A stretch of DNA of 8,520 bases. Source: an uncultured Oscillospiraceae bacterium (GTDB lineage Bacteria; Bacillota; Clostridia; Oscillospirales; Ruminococcaceae). Below are positions 1 to 6,835 of this stretch, piece after piece. Under the pieces are notes generated by a model. The model made no database searches. It saw nothing but the letters and a program-made list of their open reading frames with translations, and was not told the origin of the DNA. A program made the translations under genes and the position numbers. The stretch spans positions 1 to 8,520 of the forward strand of contig CATXYA010000048.1 in the NCBI GenBank assembly GCA_958403605.1, read 5' to 3'. Each line of letters starts with the position of its first letter. Position 1 is the stretch's first letter.

Positions 1-200
1 GGGAGGTGGCACGGCGATAGCCGTGACGGAGGGAGAGAGCCCGAAACGATTCCAAACATTGCACGGAACAACGGCGTTTTCTCTCCCTCAGTCTGCTGAC
101 GCAGACAGCTCGTCTCCGTGCTAAGCGCCGGGCGTTCGCCCGGTTGCACTCCGACACGCGCCTGCGGGCACAGCCTCGTCAGAGGGAGCCTGGGTCCTGT
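1..200 (+). repeat. Hairpin-rich interspersed repeat, copy 1 (5' end cut by window edge)
   Basis: Bases 1-200 are identical, without a gap, to 6598-6797. Compared with the second copy, the first 17 bases, including most of the left terminal arm, lie outside the window. Visible parts are the hairpin CACGGC-GATA-GCCGTG at 10-25, the hairpin GTCTGC-TGAC-GCAGAC at 91-106, the hairpin CCGGGC-GTTC-GCCCGG at 128-143, and the right terminal arm CCTCGTCAGAGGGAGCCT at 174-191. Open frames crossing it have no family-like sequence and no good ribosome binding site, so I treat it as non-coding. It lies in the same orientation as copy 2. Whether it sits in the 3' untranslated region of a gene to the left cannot be seen. 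Confidence 0.9.
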
Positions 201-525
201 GCGATCTATAGGTTTATCGACAAGCGGCAGCGGGCCTGTCCGGGGCGCTTCCTGTCGGTGCCCGGCGAAAAAAATGACTTTAATAAGGAATGGAAAATAC
301 GTCCTGCCGCGCAGGAGAAAACAAATGTGCTCGCAAAACGGACAGGGGAAAAACGTCTTTCCCGTGCCAACGCCCGTTTGCGCCGCCCGGCCTGCGCAAA
401 GGAAACCGCTGGAAGTTCTCCGGCATTTTCCACCAATCAAAACCGCGTATTTTCGGGGTCTTTGTACATTTTTTCGTGAAAAAGTAACAAAAAAGTTACA
501 ATGACTTTCGTTTCGGACTCCGCCG
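201..525. other. Non-coding stretch upstream of oppA with no recognisable gene
   Basis: Open frames on both strands here (for example + 290-487 and - 206-436) have no recognisable domain and no convincing ribosome binding site. The stretch starts with a 15-mer, GGTTTATCGACAAGC at 211-225, that also follows the second repeat copy. It contains several short inverted repeats: CCTGC/GCAGG at 303-315, GGGAAA/TTTCCC at 346-363 and TTTGCGC/GCGCAAA at 377-400. None is followed by a T-run, so none is a clear terminator. Composition shifts from GC-rich to AT-rich near 460, leading into the oppA promoter. Confidence 0.6.
469..499. promoter_or_regulatory. AT-rich dyads upstream of the oppA promoter, possible operator or UP element
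   Basis: Two adjacent dyads lie about 27 bases before the -35 box: TTTTTC-GT-GAAAAA within 470-483 and GTAAC-AAAAAA-GTTAC at 484-499. The second is a perfect 5-base inverted repeat with a 6-base A spacer. The position suits an upstream activator site or an AT-rich UP element for RNA polymerase. No known regulator motif was recognised, and short AT-rich dyads occur by chance. Confidence 0.3.
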
Positions 526-554
526 TTGCTTTTTTGATAGCGATTTAGTATAAT
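526..554 (+). promoter_or_regulatory. Predicted sigma-A promoter of oppA
   Basis: A perfect -10 box TATAAT at 549-554 is preceded by TTGCTT at 526-531 with a 17-base spacer. The -35 box matches the TTGACA consensus at its first three bases only, but the spacing is ideal and the region is AT-rich. Transcription would start near 561, giving a leader of about 75 bases before the oppA start. I see no riboswitch in that leader; the only palindrome noted is CCGATCGG at 583-590. Confidence 0.7.
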
Positions 555-635
555 AAAGCCTAAATTCCGTTTTCACCGCTAGCCGATCGGGAAGGTGTCC
601 ACGGGATGAAGACAATATTTGGAGGGAAAAGTCAC

Positions 636-2369
636 ATGAAAAAAGCACTTGCGATCGTGCTTGCTCTGGCCCTGGCCCTGACGTTTGTGGCGTGCGGTTC
701 GTCCAGCTCGTCCACTGCGGCTTCCACGCCCGCGTCCGGTTCCACCGCTGAGAGCACGCCCGCCAGCAGCACGGCCGAGGCCGCTCCTGCCGGCGCGATG
801 ACCACCAATGGCCTGTATCCGGGCACTGCCGATGCTGACATGGTCACCATCAACATCAGCACCGAGCCGCCCGATATGAACAGCGTCACCACCACCGACT
901 CCACCGCTATCAGCATCATGCGCGATACGCTGGAGGGCCTGACCACCCTGGATGAGAACAACCAGGCGGTCCCCGGTGTCGCCGAGACCTGGGAGACCAG
1001 CGACGACGGCTTGGTGTGGACGTTCCACCTGCGTGACAACGCCGTGTGGAGCAATGGCGAGAAGATCACCGCGAACGACTTCGTCTTCGCCCTGACCACC
1101 CACTTCACCGCCGAGACCGGCGCGCAGTACGCCGGCACCTGGGCCGCTTACATCAAGGGCGCCGAAGAGCTGCTGTCCGGCAAAGGCTCTGCGGAAGACC
1201 TGGGCGTCAAGGCTATCGACGACGCCACCCTGGAGATCACCCTCAACAACCCCTGTGCTTATTTCCTGAGCATCTGCGCGTTCCCCAGCTTCTACCCCAT
1301 CAACGAGGCTGCCTGGAACGAGTTCGGCGGCGTGGACGGCTACGGCCTGGATGCCGACAAGCTGCTGTACAACGGCCCGTACACCATCAGCGAGTGGCAG
1401 CATGAGGACCATGTCACCATCGCGAAGAACGACCAGTACTGGGACAAAGACAACAAGGCCTTCATCCCCACCGTCAAAATGGTGATGATCAATGACTCCG
1501 GCGCTGCGCTGAACGCGTTCCAGGGCGGCGAGGTCGATATGATCGGCCTTTCCGGTGAGCAGGTCGACCTGATCAAGGGCGAAGGCTGCGTGCCTGGCCA
1601 GTATGCCGACGGCACCCCCGCTTATGTGGAGTTCAACACCGTTTCCGCTTCTACTCCCGCCCTGGGCAACGCCAAGGTCCGTCAGGCCATGACGCTGGCC
1701 ATCGACGCCGAGAGCTACATCCGTGACGTGGCCAAGGCCAGCTATCTGGTGGCCGACGCAATGACCCCGCCCGTTGTCAACGGCGGCGCTTACACCGACG
1801 CCCGCGGCTCCCTGATCGACCGCAGCAAATCTGCGGAAGACATTAAGGCTCTGTTTGAGGAAGGCTGCAAAGAGGCCGGCGTGGACCCCGCCTCCATCAA
1901 TATCAACTATGTCACCGACGACACAGACGGTGCCAAGAAGAACGCCGAGTTCATCCAGAACCAGTGGGAAACCAAGCTGGGCATCAAGACCACCATCAAT
2001 CCTATGCCCTTCAAATCCCGTCTGGAAGCACAGACCACCAAGGCCTTCGACGTGGTGCTGGCTCTGTGGGGCCCGGACTATGACGACGCCATGACCTACC
2101 TCGACATGTTCCTCACCGATGCCGGCAACAACCACACCGGTTGGAGCAACGCCGAGTTCGACCAGCTGATCAACGACGCTTACAAAGAGGCGGATGCCGC
2201 CAAGCGCCAGCAGATGCTGATCGATGCCGAGACGATCCTGATGGACGAGATGCCCATCGGCCCGGTCTACTTCCGCGTGCGCGATTACATCTGCTCCGAC
2301 AAGTTGACGGGCGTTGTGCGTACCGCTTTCCAGGAAATTGTGATGCACTACGCCAAGATCGTCGGCTAA
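636..2369 (+). CDS. oppA: Oligopeptide/dipeptide ABC transporter substrate-binding lipoprotein (SBP family 5)
   Basis: This is the extracytoplasmic receptor of a peptide importer, 577 residues. The first 20 residues form a lipoprotein signal: MKK, a Leu/Ala-rich hydrophobic core, then Phe-Val-Ala-Cys with the lipidated cysteine at 20. A Ser/Thr/Ala/Pro-rich linker follows to about residue 55, as in many membrane-anchored binding proteins of Gram-positive bacteria. The family 5 signature is visible at 116-141 (AETWETSDDGLVWTFHLRD and onward), and LLYNGPYTISEW lies at 243-254. I chose the ATG at 636 because GGAGGGA (621-627) precedes it by 8 bases and the signal peptide begins there; the in-frame ATG at 606 lacks a ribosome binding site. 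The full opp set downstream supports peptide uptake. Dipeptide, other peptide or nickel specificity cannot be excluded from sequence alone. Confidence 0.93.
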   Translation: MKKALAIVLALALALTFVACGSSSSSTAASTPASGSTAESTPASSTAEAAPAGAMTTNGLYPGTADADMVTINISTEPPDMNSVTTTDSTAISIMRDTLEGLTTLDENNQAVPGVAETWETSDDGLVWTFHLRDNAVWSNGEKITANDFVFALTTHFTAETGAQYAGTWAAYIKGAEELLSGKGSAEDLGVKAIDDATLEITLNNPCAYFLSICAFPSFYPINEAAWNEFGGVDGYGLDADKLLYNGPYTISEWQHEDHVTIAKNDQYWDKDNKAFIPTVKMVMINDSGAALNAFQGGEVDMIGLSGEQVDLIKGEGCVPGQYADGTPAYVEFNTVSASTPALGNAKVRQAMTLAIDAESYIRDVAKASYLVADAMTPPVVNGGAYTDARGSLIDRSKSAEDIKALFEEGCKEAGVDPASININYVTDDTDGAKKNAEFIQNQWETKLGIKTTINPMPFKSRLEAQTTKAFDVVLALWGPDYDDAMTYLDMFLTDAGNNHTGWSNAEFDQLINDAYKEADAAKRQQMLIDAETILMDEMPIGPVYFRVRDYICSDKLTGVVRTAFQEIVMHYAKIVG

Positions 2370-2390
2370 GCATTTCCTCTTGCACGATCA

Positions 2391-2423
2391 CCGGCTGCCC
2401 GGCAGCGGGCAGCCGGCCTTTTT
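2391..2423 (+). terminator. Intrinsic terminator or attenuator after oppA
   Basis: A perfect 10-base stem CCGGCTGCCC (2391-2400) pairs with GGGCAGCCGG (2407-2416) around a GGCAGC loop and is followed by CC and T5 (2419-2423). It begins 21 bases after the oppA stop. The GC-rich stem and T-run fit a Rho-independent terminator. The T-run is short and no clear promoter was found before oppB, so partial read-through into oppBCDF is likely. Confidence 0.75.
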
Positions 2424-2446
2424 GGGCCTATAAGGTCCGATGGCCG

Positions 2447-2475
2447 ACAGGGCGTTGCCGTTGCGCATGCCCTGT
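2447..2475 (+). repeat. Weak hairpin in the oppA-oppB gap
   Basis: ACAGGGC (2447-2453) and GCCCTGT (2469-2475) form a 7-base perfect inverted repeat. A G-T and a T-A pair extend the stem to nine, leaving an 11-base loop. It lies between the two strong hairpins of this gap and could be an RNA stability element. Only short TTTG follows, so it is not a convincing terminator alone. Confidence 0.4.
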
Positions 2476-2477
2476 TT

Positions 2478-2534
2478 GCTTATCAAAGCTTCAAAACGGA
2501 TTTGGCTTTTGGAGCTTTGATAAGCAATTTTTTT
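2478..2534 (+). terminator. Long-stem hairpin plus T7, second terminator-like element before oppB
   Basis: GCTTATCAAAGCT (2478-2490) is the exact reverse complement of AGCTTTGATAAGC (2513-2525). Pairing continues inward through a T-G pair and CAAAA/TTTTG, giving a stem of about 19 pairs with a 10-base loop (2497-2506). T7 follows at 2528-2534. The shape is that of an intrinsic terminator, but the stem is longer and more AT-rich than usual. It could instead protect the 3' end of the oppA transcript or mark a processing site. It is a second barrier between oppA and oppBCDF. Confidence 0.6.
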
Positions 2535-2538
2535 GCTG

Positions 2539-2575
2539 GATACGGCCTTTTTACGGAGGGGGCCGCGTCCGTATC
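2539..2575 (+). repeat. Inverted repeat just upstream of the oppB ribosome binding site
   Basis: GATACGG (2539-2545) and CCGTATC (2569-2575) are a perfect 7-base inverted repeat, with a further GGCC pair inside (2544-2547 and 2561-2564). The structure ends 7 bases before the AAGGAG of oppB (2583-2588), so it could influence access to that site. There is no experimental or family evidence for this role. Confidence 0.35.
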
Positions 2576-2598
2576 AACGGAAAAGGAGTTGGTTCTTG

Positions 2599-3546
2599 AT
2601 GGCCAAGTACATCTTCAAGCGGCTCGTCTACTCATTGCTGACGCTCTTCTTGCTGGTTGCCATCACATTTTTCATGATGCACATGCTGCCGGGCGACCCC
2701 TTCAGCACGGGCAAAGCCATGGACCCGGCGACGATGGCGGCGCTGCAGGCCAAATACGGCCTGGACAAGCCCCTGCCGGAGCAGTTCGTCATCTACATCG
2801 GCAACGTGATCAAAGGCGACCTGGGCGTTTCGATAAAGAGTAAGCGCGCGGTCCTTGATATCGTTAAAGAGAGCTTCCCGTATTCCTTCGACTTGGGCGT
2901 CCGCGCCCTCATTTTCGCCACGGTGGCCGGCATTATGCTGGGCGTGCTGGCGGCGGTGAAGCGCGGCACGGCCTGGGACACGGGCAGCATGATGGTGGCT
3001 CTTTTGGGTGTCTCCATGCCCAGCTTTATCGTGGGCGCCTTGCTGCAATATTTCTTAGGGCTCCGATTATCACAGTGGACGGGTATGAAAATATTCCCCA
3101 TTGTAGGCTGGAATACGGAGATGAGCAAGCTGATCCCGGCGTTTGCCTTGGGCTTCGGCACGCTTGCCGTCGTCTCCCGCCTGATGCGCACCAGTATGCT
3201 GGACGTGCTCAATCAGGATTACATCAAAACCGCCAAGGCCAAGGGCCTCTCCCAGAAAAAGATCATTTGGAAGCACGCCGTGCGCAACGCCATCATGCCG
3301 GTCGTCACCATCATGGGCCCACAGACGGCGGCCATTTTGACGGGCGCCTTCGTGGTGGAGAAGATCTTCGCCATCCCCGGCATGGGCAAGTTTTTCGTCA
3401 CGAGTATCCAAGGCAACGACTATACGTTGATCGCGGGCACCACCATCTTCTACGGCGCGTTTTTGATCGCCGCCAACCTGGTGGTGGACGTGCTCTATTG
3501 CTTCATTGACCCGCGCGTCAAGCTCGCGGACGGGAAGGAGGGCTGA
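2599..3546 (+). CDS. oppB: Peptide ABC transporter permease OppB/DppB
   Basis: This is one of the two inner-membrane channel subunits of the peptide importer, 315 residues. The N-terminus has the typical OppB/DppB form: a basic start, a first membrane segment at about 9-30, then the Leu-Pro-Gly-Asp-Pro motif at 30-34. The binding-protein-dependent permease domain fills the second half, with further hydrophobic segments near 103-120, 130-155, 180-195, 240-255 and 278-300. The cytoplasmic EAA-type loop that contacts the ATPases is at 208-234 (YIKTAKAKGLSQKKIIWKHA and onward). I chose the ATG at 2599 because AAGGAG (2583-2588) precedes it and MAKYIFKRL is a normal family start; the longer frame from 2533 adds an unlikely Arg-rich leader. 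It ends 7 bases before oppC. Confidence 0.93.
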   Translation: MAKYIFKRLVYSLLTLFLLVAITFFMMHMLPGDPFSTGKAMDPATMAALQAKYGLDKPLPEQFVIYIGNVIKGDLGVSIKSKRAVLDIVKESFPYSFDLGVRALIFATVAGIMLGVLAAVKRGTAWDTGSMMVALLGVSMPSFIVGALLQYFLGLRLSQWTGMKIFPIVGWNTEMSKLIPAFALGFGTLAVVSRLMRTSMLDVLNQDYIKTAKAKGLSQKKIIWKHAVRNAIMPVVTIMGPQTAAILTGAFVVEKIFAIPGMGKFFVTSIQGNDYTLIAGTTIFYGAFLIAANLVVDVLYCFIDPRVKLADGKEG

Positions 3547-3553
3547 CGCCGCT

Positions 3554-4567
3554 ATGGGAAAACAAGAAAAGCAGGCCCTGGCCGCCAAGCTGGCCGCCGA
3601 GGAAGAGGTGCGCAAGGCGGCGGCCGCGCCCTATGACCCCGCCCCCGCGGACTTTGGCTGGGTCGGCCCCGACGCCGAAAACCGTGAGGCCATCGCCCGC
3701 CCCTCCATCAGCTTCTGGCAGGACGCCATGCGCCGTTTATTCTCCAATAAAACGGCGGTGGTGTGCTTGATCCTCATTGGCCTCATCGCGCTGATCGCCA
3801 TCTTCCAGCCCATGGTCAGCCCCTTCACCATGGAAGAGCAGCACGTGACCCACTCTAGCGCCGGCATGTTCACCACCTGCCCGGACACGGGCCACATGCA
3901 TATTTTCGGCACCGACGGCCTGGGCCGTGATATGTTCACCCGGGCCTGGGTGGGCGCCCGCGTCTCGCTGGCCATGGCCCTGACGGCCGTGATCGCCAAC
4001 TGCATCATCGGCCTTGTCTACGGCGGCATCTCCGGCTACGTCGGCGGTGCGCTGGACAATGTGCTGATGCGCATCGTGGAGATCGTCAACGGCATCCCCT
4101 ACCTCATCCTGCTCATCGTCATGATGATGGTGTTGGGCCGCGGCGTCATGAGCATGGTGCTGGCATACATCGTCGTGGGCTGGACGGGCATCGCCCGCAT
4201 GACCCGCGGGCAGATCGTGGCCCTGAAGGAACAGGAGTTCGTGGTGGCGGCCAAAGCTATGGGCGCGCGCCCCAGCCGCATCATCATGAAGCACCTGATC
4301 CCCAACCTGCTGTCCATCGTCATCGTGCAGATCACCATGGCCATCCCCAACATGATCTTCAACGAGGCGTTCCTCTCCTTCATCGGCCTAGGGGTTCCCC
4401 CACCCATGGCGTCCTGGGGCCAAATGGCCAACGACGGCTTCTCGGTGTTCCGCTTGTATCCGTCCCAGATGATGATCCCCGCGGTGCTCATCTGCGTCAC
4501 CATGCTGAGCTTCAACCTGCTGGGCGACGCGCTGCGCGATGCACTTGACCCGAAACTGAGGAGGTAA
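3554..4567 (+). CDS. oppC: Peptide ABC transporter permease OppC/DppC
   Basis: This is the second channel subunit, partner of OppB, 337 residues. An Ala/Lys/Glu-rich cytoplasmic extension covers about 1-65, including Arg-Pro-Ser-Ile-Ser-Phe-Trp at 49-55, the usual lead-in to the first membrane helix (67-88). HIFGTDGLGRDMFTR at 116-130 is the conserved OppC/DppC motif before the permease domain. The EAA-type loop for ATPase coupling is at 228-251 (EFVVAAKAMGARPSRIIMKH and onward). The C-terminal FLSFIGLGVPPPMASWGQM (273-291) is also typical. The ribosome binding site AAGGAGG (3535-3541) lies within the last codons of oppB, which suggests coupled translation. An upstream in-frame ATG at 3506 lies deep in oppB and was rejected. 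Confidence 0.93.
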   Translation: MGKQEKQALAAKLAAEEEVRKAAAAPYDPAPADFGWVGPDAENREAIARPSISFWQDAMRRLFSNKTAVVCLILIGLIALIAIFQPMVSPFTMEEQHVTHSSAGMFTTCPDTGHMHIFGTDGLGRDMFTRAWVGARVSLAMALTAVIANCIIGLVYGGISGYVGGALDNVLMRIVEIVNGIPYLILLIVMMMVLGRGVMSMVLAYIVVGWTGIARMTRGQIVALKEQEFVVAAKAMGARPSRIIMKHLIPNLLSIVIVQITMAIPNMIFNEAFLSFIGLGVPPPMASWGQMANDGFSVFRLYPSQMMIPAVLICVTMLSFNLLGDALRDALDPKLRR

Positions 4568-4573
4568 GGAACC

Positions 4574-5575
4574 ATGGCAGACGTATTGAAAATCGAAAAC
4601 CTGCATGTGTCCTTCGATACTTATGCGGGAGAAGTCCACGCCGTGCGCGGCGTCAGCCTGCACGTGGCCGAGGGCGAAGTGCTGGCCATCGTGGGCGAAT
4701 CGGGCTGCGGCAAATCCGTCACGGCCCAGACCATCATGAAATTGAACCCCATGCCGCCCGCCCGCATCAAGGAGGGCAGCATCGATCTGTGCGGCGAGGA
4801 CATCGTCGCCGCCAGCGAAAAGCAGATGCAGGACATCCGCGGCCGCCTGGTCAGCATGATCTTCCAGGACCCCATGACCTGCCTCAACCCCACCATGAAG
4901 GTGGGCAAGCAGCTGACGGAGGCCATCTGCCAGCACCGCAAGCTGACGCGGGAGGAGGCCAAAAAAGAGGCCATCCGCCTGCTGGAAATGGTGCAGATCC
5001 CCAACGCGGCCGAGCGCGCCGAGCAGTATCCCCATGAATTTTCCGGCGGCATGCGCCAGCGTGCCATGATCGCCATGGCCATGAGCTGTGAGCCCAAGCT
5101 GCTGATCGCGGACGAGCCCACCACGGCGCTGGACGTGACCATCCAGGCGCAGATCATGAAGCTGATGGCCGAGGTGCGCCAGCAGACGGGCACCGCCATC
5201 ATCCTGATCACCCATGACCTGGGCGTGGTCGCCAACCTGGCGGACCGCGTGGCCGTGATGTACGCGGGCAAGATCATGGAGACGGGCACCGCCGAGGACA
5301 TCTTCTACCGCCCGTCCCATCCCTACACCCAGGCGCTGCTGAAAAGCCTGCCCACGGTGGAGACGGACCGCGGCGAAAAGCTGGTGTCCATCGCCGGCAC
5401 CCCGCCCGACCTGTTCATGCCGCCCAAGGGCTGCGAATTTGCCAGCCGCTGCGAGCACTGCATGAACGTGTGCAAAGAGCATGTGCCCCCCACCTACGAC
5501 GTGGGCGGCGGCCACAAGGCAGTCTGCTGGCGGCTGCATCCCGATTTCCCGCAGACCAAAAAGGAGGGGAACTGA
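4574..5575 (+). CDS. oppD: Peptide ABC transporter ATP-binding protein OppD/DppD
   Basis: This is one of the paired cytoplasmic ATPases that drive peptide import, 333 residues. All ABC motifs are intact: Walker A GESGCGKS at 41-48, Q-loop Gln98, signature SGGMRQR at 157-163, Walker B LLIADE at 176-181 with catalytic Glu181, and switch His214. After about residue 235 it carries the oligopeptide-transporter C-terminal extension. That extension contains Cys287, 293, 296, 300 and 318; four of these (287, 293, 300, 318) have the spacing of the iron-sulfur cluster ligands known in DppD-type proteins. AGGAGG overlapping the end of oppC (4559-4564) serves the ATG at 4574. It ends one base before oppF. 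Confidence 0.94.
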   Translation: MADVLKIENLHVSFDTYAGEVHAVRGVSLHVAEGEVLAIVGESGCGKSVTAQTIMKLNPMPPARIKEGSIDLCGEDIVAASEKQMQDIRGRLVSMIFQDPMTCLNPTMKVGKQLTEAICQHRKLTREEAKKEAIRLLEMVQIPNAAERAEQYPHEFSGGMRQRAMIAMAMSCEPKLLIADEPTTALDVTIQAQIMKLMAEVRQQTGTAIILITHDLGVVANLADRVAVMYAGKIMETGTAEDIFYRPSHPYTQALLKSLPTVETDRGEKLVSIAGTPPDLFMPPKGCEFASRCEHCMNVCKEHVPPTYDVGGGHKAVCWRLHPDFPQTKKEGN

Positions 5576-5576
5576 G

Positions 5577-6557
5577 ATGGCGGACGTGACGAACAAAGAA
5601 AAACTGGTCTCTCTGCAAAATATCTGCAAGTACTTCAACGTGGGCGCCGGCAAAACGCTGAAAGCCGTGGACGGCATCACGCTGGATATCTACAAGGGCG
5701 AGACCCTGGGCATCGTGGGCGAGTCCGGCTGCGGCAAGTCCACGCTGGGCCGTGTGGTCATGGGCATCTACAAGCCCACCTCCGGCAAGCTGACCTACGC
5801 GGGCAAAACCGTGGACCTGCACAAGACCCGCGACCGCTTCAACTATTCCAAAAAGGCGCAGATCATCTTTCAGGACCCCTACGCCTCGCTCAATCCCCGC
5901 ATGACCGTGGGCTCCATCATTTCCGAGGGCATGGAGATCCACAAGATGTACGACAAGGAAAAGCGCCAGGAGCGCGTGTACGAGCTGCTGGAGACCGTCG
6001 GCCTCAACCGCGAGCACGCCAACCGCTTCCCGCACGAGTTCTCCGGCGGCCAGCGCCAGCGCATCGGCATCGCCCGGGCCCTGGCCATCGAGCCGGAGTT
6101 CATCGTCTGCGACGAGCCCATCTCGGCCCTGGACGTGTCCATCCAAAGCCAGGTCATCAACCTGCTGAAAGAGCTGCAGGAAAAGCTGGGCCTCACCTAT
6201 ATGTTCATCGCCCATGACCTGAACATCGTCAAATACATCTCCGACCGCATCGCCGTGATGTACCTGGGCAACCTGGTGGAGATGGCCGACAGCGACGAGC
6301 TGTACCACCACACCCTGCACCCCTACAGCCAGGCGCTGCTGGACAGCGTGCCCATCCCCGACCCGGACAAGGAGGCCCAGAAGGGCGCCCGGGTGCTGTC
6401 GGGCGACGTGCCCAGCCCCATCAACCCCAAGCCGGGCTGCAAATTCGCGGGCCGCTGCCCGCGCGCGTGCGACAAGTGCCACAACGAGACGCCCGTGCTG
6501 CGCGAGGTGCGCCCCAACCACTTCGTGGCCTGCCATCTGGTGGAGAGCGAGCTGTAA
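5577..6557 (+). CDS. oppF: Peptide ABC transporter ATP-binding protein OppF/DppF
   Basis: This is the second ATPase of the importer, 326 residues, expected to pair with OppD. Motifs are complete: Walker A GESGCGKS at 48-55, Q-loop Gln99, signature SGGQRQR at 156-162, Walker B EFIVCDE at 174-180 with Glu180, and His213. The Gln in the signature and the shorter Walker A to Q-loop region are typical of OppF rather than OppD. The C-terminal extension has Cys288, 294, 298, 301 and 319, of which 288, 294, 301 and 319 match the iron-sulfur ligand spacing. I chose the ATG at 5577 because AAGGAGG (5561-5567) precedes it by 9 bases; the longer frame from 5481 would overlap oppD by 95 bases with an unlike N-terminus. 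It is the last gene of the operon. Confidence 0.94.
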   Translation: MADVTNKEKLVSLQNICKYFNVGAGKTLKAVDGITLDIYKGETLGIVGESGCGKSTLGRVVMGIYKPTSGKLTYAGKTVDLHKTRDRFNYSKKAQIIFQDPYASLNPRMTVGSIISEGMEIHKMYDKEKRQERVYELLETVGLNREHANRFPHEFSGGQRQRIGIARALAIEPEFIVCDEPISALDVSIQSQVINLLKELQEKLGLTYMFIAHDLNIVKYISDRIAVMYLGNLVEMADSDELYHHTLHPYSQALLDSVPIPDPDKEAQKGARVLSGDVPSPINPKPGCKFAGRCPRACDKCHNETPVLREVRPNHFVACHLVESEL

Positions 6558-6580
6558 GCGTTCCACAAGCCAAAGAGAAA

Positions 6581-6797
6581 AGGCCTCCCTCTGAGGAGGG
6601 AGGTGGCACGGCGATAGCCGTGACGGAGGGAGAGAGCCCGAAACGATTCCAAACATTGCACGGAACAACGGCGTTTTCTCTCCCTCAGTCTGCTGACGCA
6701 GACAGCTCGTCTCCGTGCTAAGCGCCGGGCGTTCGCCCGGTTGCACTCCGACACGCGCCTGCGGGCACAGCCTCGTCAGAGGGAGCCTGGGTCCTGT
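6581..6797 (+). repeat. Hairpin-rich interspersed repeat, copy 2, with terminal inverted repeats (MITE-like)
   Basis: This copy is complete. The left arm AGGCCTCCCTCTGAGGAGG (6581-6599) and right arm CCTCGTCAGAGGGAGCCT (6771-6788) are inverted repeats, 17 of 18 bases after one single-base gap, bounding a 208-base unit. Inside are hairpins at 6584-6603 (CCTCCCTC/GAGGGAGG), 6607-6622, 6688-6703 and 6725-6740, and a longer pairing of GAGGGAGAG (6626-6634) with CTCTCCCTC (6678-6686). Bases 6598-6797 are identical to 1-200. No transposase and no obvious target duplication are seen. It begins 23 bases after the oppF stop and ends before the operon terminator, so it should be transcribed as part of the oppF 3' untranslated region. 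I recall similar repeats from Faecalibacterium-like genomes, unverified. Confidence 0.85.
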
Positions 6798-6835
6798 ACG
6801 GTCATATTCTAAAGAGATCGGTTTATCGACAAGCT

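Noticed and set aside
118..504. Overlapping open frames of 65-128 codons across the left repeat and non-coding stretch
   Set aside because: They begin inside the repeat or lack a ribosome binding site, overlap each other in several frames, and show no recognisable protein features.
606..635. Upstream ATG for oppA adding 10 residues
   Set aside because: No ribosome binding site precedes it, and it would place polar residues before an otherwise standard lipoprotein signal that starts at 636.
579..2348. A 589-codon open frame antisense to oppA, and similar long antisense frames at 4388-5680, 5415-6746 and 7069-8436
   Set aside because: They mirror the real genes across most of their length, are rich in His, Asp, Gly and Ala as expected from GC-rich codons read backwards, have no domain-like motifs, and lack placed ribosome binding sites.
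2533..2598. Upstream ATG-led extension of oppB
   Set aside because: It starts within the T-run of a terminator-like hairpin and adds an Arg-rich leader absent from the family, while 2599 has a good ribosome binding site.
6581..6797. Repeat as a CRISPR array or tRNA cluster
   Set aside because: There are no regularly spaced short repeats with unique spacers, and no cloverleaf or anticodon arm could be formed from the hairpins seen.
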